Assembly (NCBI RefSeq): GCF_016900045.1
Contig: NZ_JACSNP010000012.1
Span: forward strand, 1 to 51,096
Direction of reading: 5' to 3'
Source of the DNA: Fusobacterium mortiferum
Lineage (GTDB): Bacteria; Fusobacteriota; Fusobacteriia; Fusobacteriales; Fusobacteriaceae
DNA: 51,096 nucleotides
Positions 18,362 to 27,677 of this stretch are shown here, in pieces. The translations under genes and the position numbers were made by a program. The first letter of the stretch is position 1. Every line of letters starts with the position of its first letter. Under the pieces are notes generated by a model that saw only the letters and a list, made by a program, of their open reading frames with translations, did no database searches and was not told the origin of the DNA.

Positions 18362-19672
18362 ATGAAGTTTTTTGGTTTCAGAGGAGGAGTTCATCCACCT
18401 GAAAATAAGATTCAAACAGAGAATATGGCTGTTGAAGAAGTAAAAGCACCAAAAATGCTGTATGTTGCACTTTTACAACATATAGGGGCGCCACTAGATC
18501 CAATTGTAGCTGTTGGAGATAGGGTATTGAAAGGGCAAAAAATTGCTGATTCTCAAGCATTTATGTCATCCCCTATTCATTCACCAGTAAGTGGAACAGT
18601 TAAGAGAATAGAGGACCATGTTTTTCCATTGATGGGAAGAATAAAAACTGTAATAATTGAAAACGATGAACAGGAGACTTGGGCTGAGTTATCGAAGATA
18701 GAGAAATGGGAAAATGTAGATAGAAGAACATTATTAACAATGATAAGAGAGAAAGGTATAGTTGGTATAGGGGGAGCAAGTTTCCCTACTCATATAAAGT
18801 TAGATCCACCAGCAGATGCAAAGATAGATACACTTCTATTAAATGGAGCAGAGTGTGAGCCATATCTTAACTCTGACAATAGACTTATGATAGAGAATCC
18901 AGAGAAGATAGTAAATGGTATCAAAATTATAAAAAAGATACTTGGGGTAAATAGAGCTATTATTGGTATTGAGGAGAATAAGCCAGAGGCTATAGCTTCA
19001 ATGAGAAAAGCTGTTGAGGGAACTGGTATTGAGATAGCACCACTTAAGACAAAATATCCTCAAGGGGGAGAGAAACAACTGATAAAAGCTGTATTAGATA
19101 GACAGGTTCCATCTGGAAAACTTCCATCAGCAGTTGGAGTAGTGGTACAAAATACTGGAACAGCTGCAGCTATATATGATGGTATAGTAAATGGAATACC
19201 TCTGATAGAAAAGGTAGTTACTGTTTCAGGAAAGGGAATAATCAATCCTAAGAATGTGAAGATAGCTATTGGAACACCATTCTCTTATCTATTAGATTAC
19301 TGTGGTGTAAATAGAGAGGTTGTAGATAAATTAGTTATGGGAGGACCTATGATGGGAATGGCTCAATTCTCAGAGGAAGCTCCTGTAATCAAGGGAACAT
19401 CAGGATTGTTAGCTCTTACTAAAGAGGAGACAAATCCATATAAAACAAGAGCCTGTATAGGGTGTGGAAAGTGTGTAGAGGCTTGTCCTATGGGACTAGA
19501 ACCTCTAATGTTTGCAAGGCTTGCAGCATTTGAGCAATGGGAACAACTTAAAGAGTATAGTTTGATGGATTGTATAGAGTGTGGTTCATGTGCATATATC
19601 TGTCCTGCTAACAGACCATTGACAGAGGCTATAAAGATTGGAAAATCTAAATTGAGAGCTATGAAAAAATAA
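18362..19672 (+). CDS. rnfC: Rnf complex subunit RnfC
   Basis: Peripheral subunit of the Rnf ferredoxin:NAD+ oxidoreductase; it binds NADH and FMN at the cytoplasmic face. The 436-aa protein has an N-terminal barrel-sandwich domain (HPPENK), the nucleotide loop region IGGASFPTHIK, and two C-terminal [4Fe-4S] sites (CIGCGKCVEACPMG and CIECGSCAYICP). It is the first gene of rnfCDGEAB and is preceded by AAAGGAG. Confidence 0.96.
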   Translation: MKFFGFRGGVHPPENKIQTENMAVEEVKAPKMLYVALLQHIGAPLDPIVAVGDRVLKGQKIADSQAFMSSPIHSPVSGTVKRIEDHVFPLMGRIKTVIIENDEQETWAELSKIEKWENVDRRTLLTMIREKGIVGIGGASFPTHIKLDPPADAKIDTLLLNGAECEPYLNSDNRLMIENPEKIVNGIKIIKKILGVNRAIIGIEENKPEAIASMRKAVEGTGIEIAPLKTKYPQGGEKQLIKAVLDRQVPSGKLPSAVGVVVQNTGTAAAIYDGIVNGIPLIEKVVTVSGKGIINPKNVKIAIGTPFSYLLDYCGVNREVVDKLVMGGPMMGMAQFSEEAPVIKGTSGLLALTKEETNPYKTRACIGCGKCVEACPMGLEPLMFARLAAFEQWEQLKEYSLMDCIECGSCAYICPANRPLTEAIKIGKSKLRAMKK

Positions 19673-19712
19673 AAGATAACAGGAAGTGTTATTGAGTTAT
19701 CAGGAGGGTAAA

Positions 19713-20657
19713 GTGACTAATATTTTTAAAATGGGGCCATCACCTCATATAAGAACATCAGAAACAGTTGAAAGTGTAATGTATGATGTAATTATATCAT
19801 TGATACCAGCATTTCTAGTTGCTGTGTATGTCTTTGGTATAAGAGCATTTATAGTAACATCAGTGTCTATACTTACTTGTATGGTTACTGAGTATATATG
19901 TCAAAAAATAATGGGGCAGGAGCCATCTATTTTTGATGGAAGTGCCATTATAACAGGGATACTTTTTGCCTTTGTAATTCCATCTATTATGCCACTACAA
20001 TATGTAATCATAGGTTGTATTGTAGCTATTGGATTAGGAAAAATGGTATTTGGAGGGCTTGGACACAATGTATTCAACCCAGCATTAGTAGGAAGAGCCT
20101 TTGTACAAGCTTCTTGGCCAGTGGCAATAACTACATTTGCTTATGATGGAAAGGCTGGGGCTACAGTACTTGATGCTATGAAGAGAGGGATACCTTTAGA
20201 CTCATCTCTAATAGAGGGAGGAAACCAATATCTTCAAGCTTTCATTGGAAGAATGGGAGGATGTCTTGGGGAGACTTCGGCACTAGCAATACTACTTGGA
20301 GGACTTTATCTAATATATAAAGGACAGATAGATTGGAAGGTACCTACAATAATAATTGGTACAGTATTTGCACTAACTTGGGCTATGGGAGGAGATCCTC
20401 TGATGCATGTTCTATCTGGAGGACTATATTTAGGAGCTTTCTATATGGCTACTGATATGGTTACTAGTCCACACACTCCAAAGGGTAAGATTATCCATGC
20501 TCTACTTTTAGGAGTTCTAATCTCTATGATTAGAATGAAGGGTGGATACCCAGAGGGAGTTGCATACTCTATATTGATAATGAATGGAGTTGTACCTCTT
20601 ATCAACAGATATACTAAACCTAAAAAGTTTGGTGAGGTGAAGGCTAATGAAAAATAG
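19713..20657 (+). CDS. rnfD: Rnf complex subunit RnfD
   Basis: Integral membrane subunit with covalently bound FMN. It has about nine hydrophobic segments over 314 aa. The FMN-carrying threonine is probably T151 in DGKAGATVLD, matching the Dxx(s/t/a)gAT flavinylation pattern. I chose GTG 19713, with AGGAGG 5 nt upstream, because it gives the usual start (NIFKMGPSPHIRT). An upstream in-frame GTG at 19686 would put the ribosome site inside the gene. The 3' end overlaps rnfG by 11 nt. Confidence 0.95.
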   Translation: MTNIFKMGPSPHIRTSETVESVMYDVIISLIPAFLVAVYVFGIRAFIVTSVSILTCMVTEYICQKIMGQEPSIFDGSAIITGILFAFVIPSIMPLQYVIIGCIVAIGLGKMVFGGLGHNVFNPALVGRAFVQASWPVAITTFAYDGKAGATVLDAMKRGIPLDSSLIEGGNQYLQAFIGRMGGCLGETSALAILLGGLYLIYKGQIDWKVPTIIIGTVFALTWAMGGDPLMHVLSGGLYLGAFYMATDMVTSPHTPKGKIIHALLLGVLISMIRMKGGYPEGVAYSILIMNGVVPLINRYTKPKKFGEVKANEK

Positions 20658-21180
20658 ATTTGTACATTATGGAATTGTTCTATTAGTAATAGCTGCAGTC
20701 TCAGCTGGGATATTGGGATTAGTAAATAATTTTACAAAAACAGTTATTGCAGAAAATAATGAGAGAGCTCAAAACGAAGCTAAGAGACAGGTTCTAGCAG
20801 CAGCTAGTGAATTTAGAGCTGGGGAAGCTGTAACTTCTGAAGGGCTAGAGTTTATACCTGGATATGATGCTAATGGAAAAAAAGTTGGATATGTAACAAC
20901 TGTAGCACAACCGGGATATGCTGGGGATATAACATTTATCTTAGGAGTTAACTTAGATGGAGAGATAACTGGAGTGAGAGTTACAAACCAAGCTGAAACT
21001 CCGGGACTAGGAGCTAAGATAGCTGATGTAGAGTGGCAAGATCACTGGATTGGAAAGGATTCATCATATGAGTTCAATAAATCTGTAGACGCTTTTGCTG
21101 GGGCTACAATATCTCCAACTGCTGTTTATACAGGACTTATCAGAGCTTTAAAAGCTTATGAAACTGGGGTGAGTAACTAA
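20647..21180 (+). CDS. rnfG: Rnf complex subunit RnfG
   Basis: Single-span membrane protein (helix about 6-28) with an extracytoplasmic FMN domain. T154 in DAFAGATISPTAV fits the flavinylation motif recognised by ApbE; no apbE gene is in this window. At 177 aa it is of normal length. It overlaps rnfD by 11 nt and rnfE by 1 nt, which indicates coupled translation of equal amounts of subunits. Confidence 0.95.
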   Translation: MKNRFVHYGIVLLVIAAVSAGILGLVNNFTKTVIAENNERAQNEAKRQVLAAASEFRAGEAVTSEGLEFIPGYDANGKKVGYVTTVAQPGYAGDITFILGVNLDGEITGVRVTNQAETPGLGAKIADVEWQDHWIGKDSSYEFNKSVDAFAGATISPTAVYTGLIRALKAYETGVSN

Positions 21181-21788
21181 TGAAAACTAACTATGGAAAG
21201 ATAATATTATCAGGAATTTTTAAAGAAAACCCTATATTTGTACTATTTTTAGGACTATGTCCAACATTGGGAGTTACAAGCTCAGCTATGAATGGACTTT
21301 CAATGGGACTTGCAGTTGTCGCTGTACTAGCTTGTTCAAACCTACTGATATCAGCTTTTAAAAGTTGGATACCATCTCAAGTTAGAATACCAGCATATAT
21401 TATGATAATTGCCTCACTAGTTACAATAGTACAGATGTTGATGGAAGCATATACTCCAGACCTATACAAGGTACTTGGACTATTTATTCCTCTTATCGTT
21501 GTTAACTGTATTGTACTTGGAAGAGCAGAGAGTTTTGCTTCTAAAAATGGTGTGTTTGCATCTTTCTTAGATGGAATTGGATCAGGGCTTGGATTTACTC
21601 TTTCATTAACAGTATTGGGAATGATTAGAGAAGTTTTAGGAAATGGAACAGTATTTGGTATAAGAGTAACACCAGAGTCTTACTCACCAGCTCTTATCTT
21701 TGTATTGGCTCCAGGGGCATTTATAACTATTGCCTTTATAAAAGCTTTCCTTAACTATCTTGAAATGAAAAAGAGTAAGGAGGGGTAA
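21180..21788 (+). CDS. rnfE: Rnf complex subunit RnfE
   Basis: Polytopic membrane subunit of 202 aa with about six helices, homologous to RnfA and NqrD/E. The N-terminus GIFKENPIFVLFLGLCPTLGVTSS and the mid-protein block PLIVVNCIVLGRAESFAS are typical; the conserved Cys in each half helps hold the intramembrane iron-sulfur site shared with RnfA. The start ATG overlaps the rnfG stop (TAATG). Confidence 0.95.
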   Translation: MKTNYGKIILSGIFKENPIFVLFLGLCPTLGVTSSAMNGLSMGLAVVAVLACSNLLISAFKSWIPSQVRIPAYIMIIASLVTIVQMLMEAYTPDLYKVLGLFIPLIVVNCIVLGRAESFASKNGVFASFLDGIGSGLGFTLSLTVLGMIREVLGNGTVFGIRVTPESYSPALIFVLAPGAFITIAFIKAFLNYLEMKKSKEG

Positions 21789-21790
21789 TC

Positions 21791-22375
21791 GTGAGTTTTG
21801 GTAGTTTATTCAGTATAATTATAGGTTCAATATTTATAAATAACGTTATTTTTGCTAAGTTCTTAGGGTGTTGTCCATTTATGGGGGTATCTAAAAAGGT
21901 AGATGCTTCTCTAGGAATGGGAATGGCTGTAACTTTCGTTATAACTATTGCTTCAGCTGTAACTTGGCTTGTTTACCATTTTCTATTAGCACCATTTGGA
22001 TTGGGATATCTTCAAACTATTGCTTTTATTCTGATAATTGCTGCATTAGTTCAATTTGTTGAGATGGCTATTGCTAAAACATCACCATCACTATACAAAG
22101 CACTAGGAGTTTTCCTACCTCTTATCACTACTAACTGTGCAGTGTTGGGAGTGGCTATTATCAATATTCAAGAGGGGTATAACTTCATTGAAACTGTTGT
22201 AAATGGTTTTGCAGTTGCAGTGGGATTCTCATTGGCATTAGTTTTACTAGCTGGAATTAGAGAGAGAATAGAGTATTCAGCAATTCCAGCACCATTTAGA
22301 GGAATTCCTATAGCCTTTATATGTGCAGGATTACTTGCAATGGCATTTATGGGATTCAGTGGTATGCAAATTTAA
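21791..22375 (+). CDS. rnfA: Rnf complex subunit RnfA
   Basis: 194-aa membrane subunit with about six helices. It contains the paired motifs FAKFLGCCPFMGVS and PLITTNCAVLGVAIINI, which mirror those of RnfE in inverted topology. Start is GTG with AAGGAGGGG 5 nt upstream. It follows rnfE after 2 nt. Together with RnfE it should form the ion-translocating core (Na+ or H+). Confidence 0.95.
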   Translation: MSFGSLFSIIIGSIFINNVIFAKFLGCCPFMGVSKKVDASLGMGMAVTFVITIASAVTWLVYHFLLAPFGLGYLQTIAFILIIAALVQFVEMAIAKTSPSLYKALGVFLPLITTNCAVLGVAIINIQEGYNFIETVVNGFAVAVGFSLALVLLAGIRERIEYSAIPAPFRGIPIAFICAGLLAMAFMGFSGMQI

Positions 22376-22393
22376 AAATTATTGGAGGTTAAT

Positions 22394-23383
22394 ATGGAAG
22401 CAATATTAATACCAGCAATTGTGCTGGGGTTAACAGGACTTGCTATGGGACTATTCCTTGCCTTTGCTTCAATTAAATTTGAAGTGGAAGTGGATCCAAA
22501 GATAGAAGCAATCAGTGGAGTTCTTCCTGGAGCAAACTGTGGAGGATGTGGATTTCCAGGATGTTCTGGATATGCTGCTGCAATAGTTGAAGAGGGAGCA
22601 CCTATGTCACTATGTGCACCTGGTGGAGGAGCAGTGGCGGCTAAAATTGGAGAGATTATGGGAGCATCTGTAGATGTTTCTGGTGAGAAGGTTGTAGCTA
22701 GAGTACTTTGTCAAGGAGATAATACAAGAACTACAAAGATCTACGAGTTTGATGGAGAGATTCAAACTTGTGCAGCTATGGCACTTTATGCTGGTGGAGA
22801 TAAATCTTGTATGTACTCATGTTTAGGACATGGAGATTGTGAAAAGGTGTGTCCAGTTAATGCTATCAAAGTAAACGAGAGAGGGATAGCAGAGGTAGAT
22901 GAGGAGAAATGTATCTCTTGTGGACTTTGTCAAAAAGCTTGTCCTAAGAAGGTAATAGCTATGTTACCACAAAATAAAAAGGTAACAGTAACTTGCTCTT
23001 CTAGAGATAAGGGAGCTGTGGCTAAGAAAAATTGTTCTGTAGCTTGTATAGGTTGTGGAATCTGTGCTAAGAACTGTCCAGTAGAAGCTATAACAGTTAT
23101 AGGAAACTTGGCTAAGATAGATCCAGCTAAGTGTATCTCTTGTGGAATCTGTGCTACTAAGTGTCCTACAAAGGCTATTGTTAGTGATGTAGAGTTGAAG
23201 AAAGCAGAGATTATAGAGGAGAACTGTAAGGGATGTACAGCTTGTGCTAGAAAGTGTCCAGTAGGAGCTATCGAGGGAGCTGTTAAGGAGAAACACCATG
23301 TAATTCCAGAAAAATGTGTAGGTTGTGGAATCTGTTTTGACACTTGTAAGTTTAAAGCTATAAAATTGAATATTATTAAGTAA
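22394..23383 (+). CDS. rnfB: Rnf complex subunit RnfB, multi-cluster ferredoxin
   Basis: Entry point for electrons from reduced ferredoxin. An N-terminal membrane helix (1-25) is followed by the CGGCGFPGC cluster domain. Six CxxCxxCxxxCP-like ferredoxin motifs then follow (for example CISCGLCQKACP, CIGCGICAKNCP, CISCGICATKCP, CKGCTACARKCP), so about seven [4Fe-4S] sites in all. At 329 aa it resembles the long clostridial RnfB rather than the short proteobacterial one. I chose ATG 22394 with GGAGG 5 nt upstream; an in-frame TTG at 22382 overlaps that site. It is the last gene of the operon. Confidence 0.95.
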   Translation: MEAILIPAIVLGLTGLAMGLFLAFASIKFEVEVDPKIEAISGVLPGANCGGCGFPGCSGYAAAIVEEGAPMSLCAPGGGAVAAKIGEIMGASVDVSGEKVVARVLCQGDNTRTTKIYEFDGEIQTCAAMALYAGGDKSCMYSCLGHGDCEKVCPVNAIKVNERGIAEVDEEKCISCGLCQKACPKKVIAMLPQNKKVTVTCSSRDKGAVAKKNCSVACIGCGICAKNCPVEAITVIGNLAKIDPAKCISCGICATKCPTKAIVSDVELKKAEIIEENCKGCTACARKCPVGAIEGAVKEKHHVIPEKCVGCGICFDTCKFKAIKLNIIK

Positions 23384-23393
23384 ATTAAGGTAT

Positions 23394-23424
23394 AAAAAAA
23401 GATAGGAGCTCCTATCTTTTTTTT
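23394..23424. terminator. Bidirectional terminator between rnfB and trkH
   Basis: GATAGGAGCTCCTATC (23401-23416) is a perfect palindrome flanked by A7 on the left and T8 on the right, so it forms a U-run hairpin in both directions. It closes the rnf operon and the convergent trkH transcript. Confidence 0.93.
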
Positions 23425-24876
23425 CTATTTCTCTTTTCTATAAAGGGAAGTAGAGAAGATAATCAAAAGAGGAAATATCTCCAATCTTCCAAGTAGCATA
23501 AAGAATGTTATGATTATCTTAGATGTATAGGAAAATCCAGAGTAGTTATACTCAGGTCCAACTATACCAAATCCTGTTCCAGCATTGTTGAAGATAGCTG
23601 CTGCAGCACTGAAACATGAGAAGAAATCAGGTATCTCCAATGATAGAATAATCAAAAGAAAAGCAAAAAACATAATATATACAAGTAGATAGCTAGTTAT
23701 ACTACCTTGTAATTCATCAGTTATCTTTTTTCCACTCATCTGAATAGTCATCTTTCTATTGGGAGTGGTAACCCTTTTGATAGTTCTAAAGAATATCTTA
23801 CCAAGTATAATCACACGGGAAACCTTTAATCCACCAGCAGTAGAACCAGCACATCCCCCTATAAATATAAGGAAGAGAAGAACTATTTGAGAAAATAGTG
23901 GCCAATCACCAAAGTTAACAGTGGCAAAGGCTGTACTGGTAATAAGTGAGGAAACAGTAAAAAATACGTCTTTTATAAGAAGTTTTATACTGTTATATCT
24001 TGATGCTAGATTTAAACAGATTAGAAGAAAACTAGCAAAAATAAAAGTAATATACCATTTCAACTCTTCATTTTTGAAGAAATCTTTAAATTTTCCCATC
24101 ATAATAAAGTAAAACATATTAAAATTTATACCAAAAACTAGCATACCAATAGCTAGAATATACTCAATAGAGCTATTGTTGTAGTAAGCTATACTATTAT
24201 TTTTCATAGAGAAACCACCTGTTCCAGCGGTACCAAAGGCATGAATAATAGCATCAAAGAGAGGCATACCAGCCATTCTAAGAGCTATGATTAAGATAAT
24301 AGTTAGAGCTACATAGATAAGGTAGAGTATCCTTGAGTTATATGACATCTTAGAAACCAACTTACCAAATACAGGACCTGGTACCTCTGCCTTCATTATA
24401 TATGTACTAGGAGTACTGTTCTGTGGAATGATAGCAATTATTAAAACTAGCATTCCCATTCCGCCTATGAATAGAGTAAAACTTCTCCAAAAGAGAAGAG
24501 AATTACTAAGAACTTCAATATCTGGAATAACTGTGGCACCAGTAGTGGTAAATCCACTCACTATTTCAAATACAGAGTCTATATATGAAGGAACCTCACC
24601 ACTGATACACAGGGGAAGAGCTCCAAATAGTGACATAAATATCCAAGAGAGGGAAACTATAGCAAACCCTTCCTTTGTAAATACCTTCTCATCCTTTGGT
24701 TTCTCCTTAGGTAAAATTTTTGTAAATAGAAATATTAAAAGTATAGTTATAACATATGAAAACTTCAATCTCCAACTTTCTTGATAATAGAAGCTAATCA
24801 GTAGAGGGATAGCTAAAAATATCATCTCAAGAGAGAGGATTGTCTTGATTGTGTAAAAAATAATCCTTTTATTCAT
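23425..24876 (-). CDS. trkH: Trk-type potassium uptake protein TrkH
   Basis: Potassium-translocating membrane subunit. The 483-aa protein has the four pore-loop repeats of the SKT superfamily; visible filter regions are SGFTTTGATV, FGTAGTGGFS, TSTAFATVNFG and FNNAGTGFG. Each contributes a glycine to the K+ filter. The start lies 8 nt after the trkA stop, and its ribosome site (GAGGT) is formed by the end of trkA, so the two are coupled. TrkA gates it through nucleotide binding. Confidence 0.95.
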   Translation of the reverse strand: MNKRIIFYTIKTILSLEMIFLAIPLLISFYYQESWRLKFSYVITILLIFLFTKILPKEKPKDEKVFTKEGFAIVSLSWIFMSLFGALPLCISGEVPSYIDSVFEIVSGFTTTGATVIPDIEVLSNSLLFWRSFTLFIGGMGMLVLIIAIIPQNSTPSTYIMKAEVPGPVFGKLVSKMSYNSRILYLIYVALTIILIIALRMAGMPLFDAIIHAFGTAGTGGFSMKNNSIAYYNNSSIEYILAIGMLVFGINFNMFYFIMMGKFKDFFKNEELKWYITFIFASFLLICLNLASRYNSIKLLIKDVFFTVSSLITSTAFATVNFGDWPLFSQIVLLFLIFIGGCAGSTAGGLKVSRVIILGKIFFRTIKRVTTPNRKMTIQMSGKKITDELQGSITSYLLVYIMFFAFLLIILSLEIPDFFSCFSAAAAIFNNAGTGFGIVGPEYNYSGFSYTSKIIITFFMLLGRLEIFPLLIIFSTSLYRKEK

Positions 24877-24884
24877 CTGAAATT

Positions 24885-26240
24885 CTACCTCAAAATATCA
24901 TCAATATCATCTATATACTTGTTTTTAGTTATTAAAATTACATGATCCCCATATCTGATAATATCGTTTCCAGTAGGGAAGATGATCTCATTTCCTCTAA
25001 TTATACTAGAGATAATGTTGTTCTCTTTTATCTTTAGATCCCTAAGAGGTATATTTAGAAGTTTACTGTCCTTTACCATCTTAAATTCTACAGCTTCTAC
25101 CTCATTATTTAGAATTCTATAAAGAGTAATTATATTGTTACCTCTTTGGTTCATATGAGCTCTTACAAATTTTACTATAAAGTTAGATATTATCTGCTTT
25201 GGATTAACTATTGATTGAAGATCATCTAGCTTTAAGAAATTGAATATATCAATAGTACTAACCTTTGTAATAGTCTTTCTTATTCTCATCTTACTAGCAT
25301 ACATAGATAGAAGTATATTCTCCTCATCTATACCAGTAAGAGAGACAAAGGCGTCGTAATCTTTGAATCTTTCCTCTTCTAAAAGGTTGATATCCACTCC
25401 ATTTCCATTTATTACAGTGACATTTTCATAGTGCTCACTTAAAAACTCAGCTTTCTTCTCATCTAGCTCCACTATCTTTATATCCAGCTTTTTCTTAAGT
25501 AGCATCTCAGTCAGGAAGTAGGCTATTCTTCCTCCCCCAACTATGAATACAGAGTTTATCTTAAATGCTTGTTGCTTTAAGTCTCTATAGAACCTTTTAA
25601 TCTCATCAGGTGTTCCAGTGATATATATCTTGTCATTCTCCTTTAGTATGAAGTTACCATTTGGAATGTAGATCTCATCATCTCTTTGTATTGTACAGAT
25701 GATTATCTTAGCACTAGAAAACTTAGAGAGCTCATATATCTTCTTATCACAAAGTAAGCTATCCTCATCTATTGACATTTCAATTAGATTTATCCTATTG
25801 TTTGAGAAACTCTCAACATTTAGAGCATTTGGGAAGAAGATATTTCTAGCTATAAAGGCTGCTGCATGTACATCAGGGTTTAGGATAAGATCTATCCCCA
25901 ATGAGCTACTCATAAAGTCTAAGTCTGTTGAGTAACCAGGCTCTCTAACCCTAGCTATAGTATATTTTGCCCCCAATTTTTTTGCCATTATCGACGATAT
26001 TATATTTATCTCATCAGATTCAGTAACGGCTATGAATACATCGGCTCCCTTTACACCAGCCTCTCTTAAAATCTCCAAGGTAGCACCATTTCCAAGTACC
26101 CCCATCACATCAAAATCAGAGATAATTTTATCTAAAATCTTTTCATCTTTTTCAATAAGAACTATATCATTTCCTTCAGCAGAAAGGTCTTTACAAAGGA
26201 CTTCCCCAACCTTTCCTGCACCTACTACAATAATTTTCAT
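24885..26240 (-). CDS. trkA: Trk potassium uptake regulatory protein TrkA
   Basis: Peripheral NAD(H)/ATP-binding regulator of TrkH. It has two RCK units: the first starts MKIIVVGAGKVGEVLC (Rossmann GxGxxG) and the second starts near residue 225 with SVFIVGGGRIAYFL. Each is followed by a RCK-C domain. The chosen start at 26240 has GAGGAG 10 nt upstream and gives the standard N-terminus (451 aa). A longer frame begins at 26270 with an ATG that overlaps the hipA stop as TAATG; the extra ten residues are not conserved in my judgement. Confidence 0.94.
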   Translation of the reverse strand: MKIIVVGAGKVGEVLCKDLSAEGNDIVLIEKDEKILDKIISDFDVMGVLGNGATLEILREAGVKGADVFIAVTESDEINIISSIMAKKLGAKYTIARVREPGYSTDLDFMSSSLGIDLILNPDVHAAAFIARNIFFPNALNVESFSNNRINLIEMSIDEDSLLCDKKIYELSKFSSAKIIICTIQRDDEIYIPNGNFILKENDKIYITGTPDEIKRFYRDLKQQAFKINSVFIVGGGRIAYFLTEMLLKKKLDIKIVELDEKKAEFLSEHYENVTVINGNGVDINLLEEERFKDYDAFVSLTGIDEENILLSMYASKMRIRKTITKVSTIDIFNFLKLDDLQSIVNPKQIISNFIVKFVRAHMNQRGNNIITLYRILNNEVEAVEFKMVKDSKLLNIPLRDLKIKENNIISSIIRGNEIIFPTGNDIIRYGDHVILITKNKYIDDIDDILR

Positions 26241-26269
26241 TGAATTTTTCTCCTCACTATTAAATATCA

Positions 26270-27406
26270 TTATTTTCTATTAGATGTTAGAAAATAATTT
26301 AAATTTTTTTCAACAATTTTTTTTATATTGTTAGCAATCTCTAGAGCTTCCTCTCTTTTTATCCCAATATTTTTAGCAACTTCTAATATATCATCTAAAG
26401 ATGGATTTTTTCCATTTCCATTAACTGTTGTAGCATGTTCACCACCAATAGAAAAACTGTATGTCAAGTCATAAGCTGGAGAGAGAATCCATCTTTTTTC
26501 TTCTTCAATATATAAAAAAGTAAAATTTTTTGAGTGATCATCTCTATTATGAGCAAAAATATTAAAACACATAAGCTTAAACATTTTTAAAACTTCATCA
26601 AAGGAATTAGTTAAACTTAAAGTTAACTTCATAAGTATATTGTAATCTAAATTAGGGACTCTATGTGAAGTTTCTAAAAGAGCCGAGACAGATAACATAT
26701 GAATTTTTTTATTAGTAACTCTATCAAACCTTTTTATACCAAAATATCCTTTACAAATTTTTGAAGGAAAAAGTTTTACTTCTGGTACCTCTATTCCACA
26801 CTCTTTAGCACATAGAGAATATAGATACTCTTCTTCTCCAATATCATTACTATCAAAAGATGATGGAAACTTTATAATCCACTCTTCATTATTGTATTGA
26901 GTTAATATTTTAGGACGAGCTCCTCCAGATGAACCTCCTAAGTAAAATAGACTATCTAAATTTTCAGAATATTGAGTATTTAGAATTTTCTTACATTCTG
27001 ATGCTAATTTATCATAATCTTCTACTGTATAATTAGGAACTAATGAGTGAATAGGTTTGTAAGATAGAGCACCCATACCATTATTTCCTACAATAGCTAA
27101 ACGATTTAGAGAATTAACAGTTCTTGGATCTATTTTTTTAGATAGAAGCATCCTATCTACTAATAGTCTTCCCCAACCATCAGGTAAGGTATCAGCAAAG
27201 ACTCCAAATACTCCCTCAAAGGGATCATATTTAGAAATAAAAGTTTTTTTAACAAGTGGAAGAGTTCGAGGACTAATAGAAAATCCATCAGCTATCCATT
27301 CTGAATCGTATTCAAAAACTGTAATAAAATTTGAAGTTGGAAGAGTTGCTAAAGTTCCAACTTTTCTATTATTGTAAAAGACTTCTAACTTATTTAGTGT
27401 GTTCAT
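26270..27406 (-). CDS. hipA: HipA-family serine/threonine kinase toxin
   Basis: Kinase toxin of a type II toxin-antitoxin pair; E. coli HipA phosphorylates GltX and causes persistence. The 378-aa protein has the N-terminal HipA domain, a glycine-rich ATP loop (GGSSGGARPK, 157-166), the catalytic loop HNRDDHSKN (286-294, with D289 as likely base) and a metal-binding D313 in SPAYDLTYS. All key residues are intact, so it should be active. It overlaps the 3' end of the antitoxin gene by 17 nt and abuts trkA. The substrate is unknown. Confidence 0.92.
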   Translation of the reverse strand: MNTLNKLEVFYNNRKVGTLATLPTSNFITVFEYDSEWIADGFSISPRTLPLVKKTFISKYDPFEGVFGVFADTLPDGWGRLLVDRMLLSKKIDPRTVNSLNRLAIVGNNGMGALSYKPIHSLVPNYTVEDYDKLASECKKILNTQYSENLDSLFYLGGSSGGARPKILTQYNNEEWIIKFPSSFDSNDIGEEEYLYSLCAKECGIEVPEVKLFPSKICKGYFGIKRFDRVTNKKIHMLSVSALLETSHRVPNLDYNILMKLTLSLTNSFDEVLKMFKLMCFNIFAHNRDDHSKNFTFLYIEEEKRWILSPAYDLTYSFSIGGEHATTVNGNGKNPSLDDILEVAKNIGIKREEALEIANNIKKIVEKNLNYFLTSNRK

Positions 27407-27677
27407 TTAAAATCTCCTCAATAGAATTGTAGTGTCTTTGAGAGAAAAGATTGAACATCTCATCAGACCTACCTAGTATAATAGCAATTTTTGAAAGAGA
27501 TAGAAGAGAAATTTCACCAGTATTTTCAAATCTTTTAATTGAACCTAAACTCACCCCCGTAACTTTGGCAAATTGCTCTTGAGTCATCTTCATCTCTTTT
27601 CTTCTAAGTCTTACATTTTTAGCAATTTCAAGTTGTATATCTCTAGGTGTTTTAAAATTAAAAAAATCAAATTCCAT
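27390..27677 (-). CDS. hipB: HipB-like XRE-family antitoxin/repressor
   Basis: 95-aa protein with a helix-turn-helix at about 25-75 (QEQFAKVTGVSLGSIKRFEN), longer at the N-terminus than E. coli HipB. It should bind HipA and repress the operon. The ATG at 27677 has no Shine-Dalgarno sequence: it lies directly behind the predicted -10 and transcription start, so the mRNA looks nearly leaderless. The same start region forms half of a perfect inverted repeat, the likely operator. Confidence 0.9.
   Translation of the reverse strand: MEFDFFNFKTPRDIQLEIAKNVRLRRKEMKMTQEQFAKVTGVSLGSIKRFENTGEISLLSLSKIAIILGRSDEMFNLFSQRHYNSIEEILNEHTK

Noticed and set aside
19686-19712. Longer N-terminus of rnfD from an upstream GTG
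   Set aside because: AGGAGG would then lie within the coding sequence; the GTG at 19713 gives the standard RnfD start.
22930-23343. Minus-strand open frames opposite rnfB (about 137 and 111 codons)
   Set aside because: They mirror the repeated cysteine-rich RnfB coding sequence, lack ribosome sites and have no recognisable content.
24428-24784. Plus-strand frame of 118 codons opposite trkH
   Set aside because: TrkH motifs are clear on the minus strand; the plus frame has no ribosome site and low-complexity composition.
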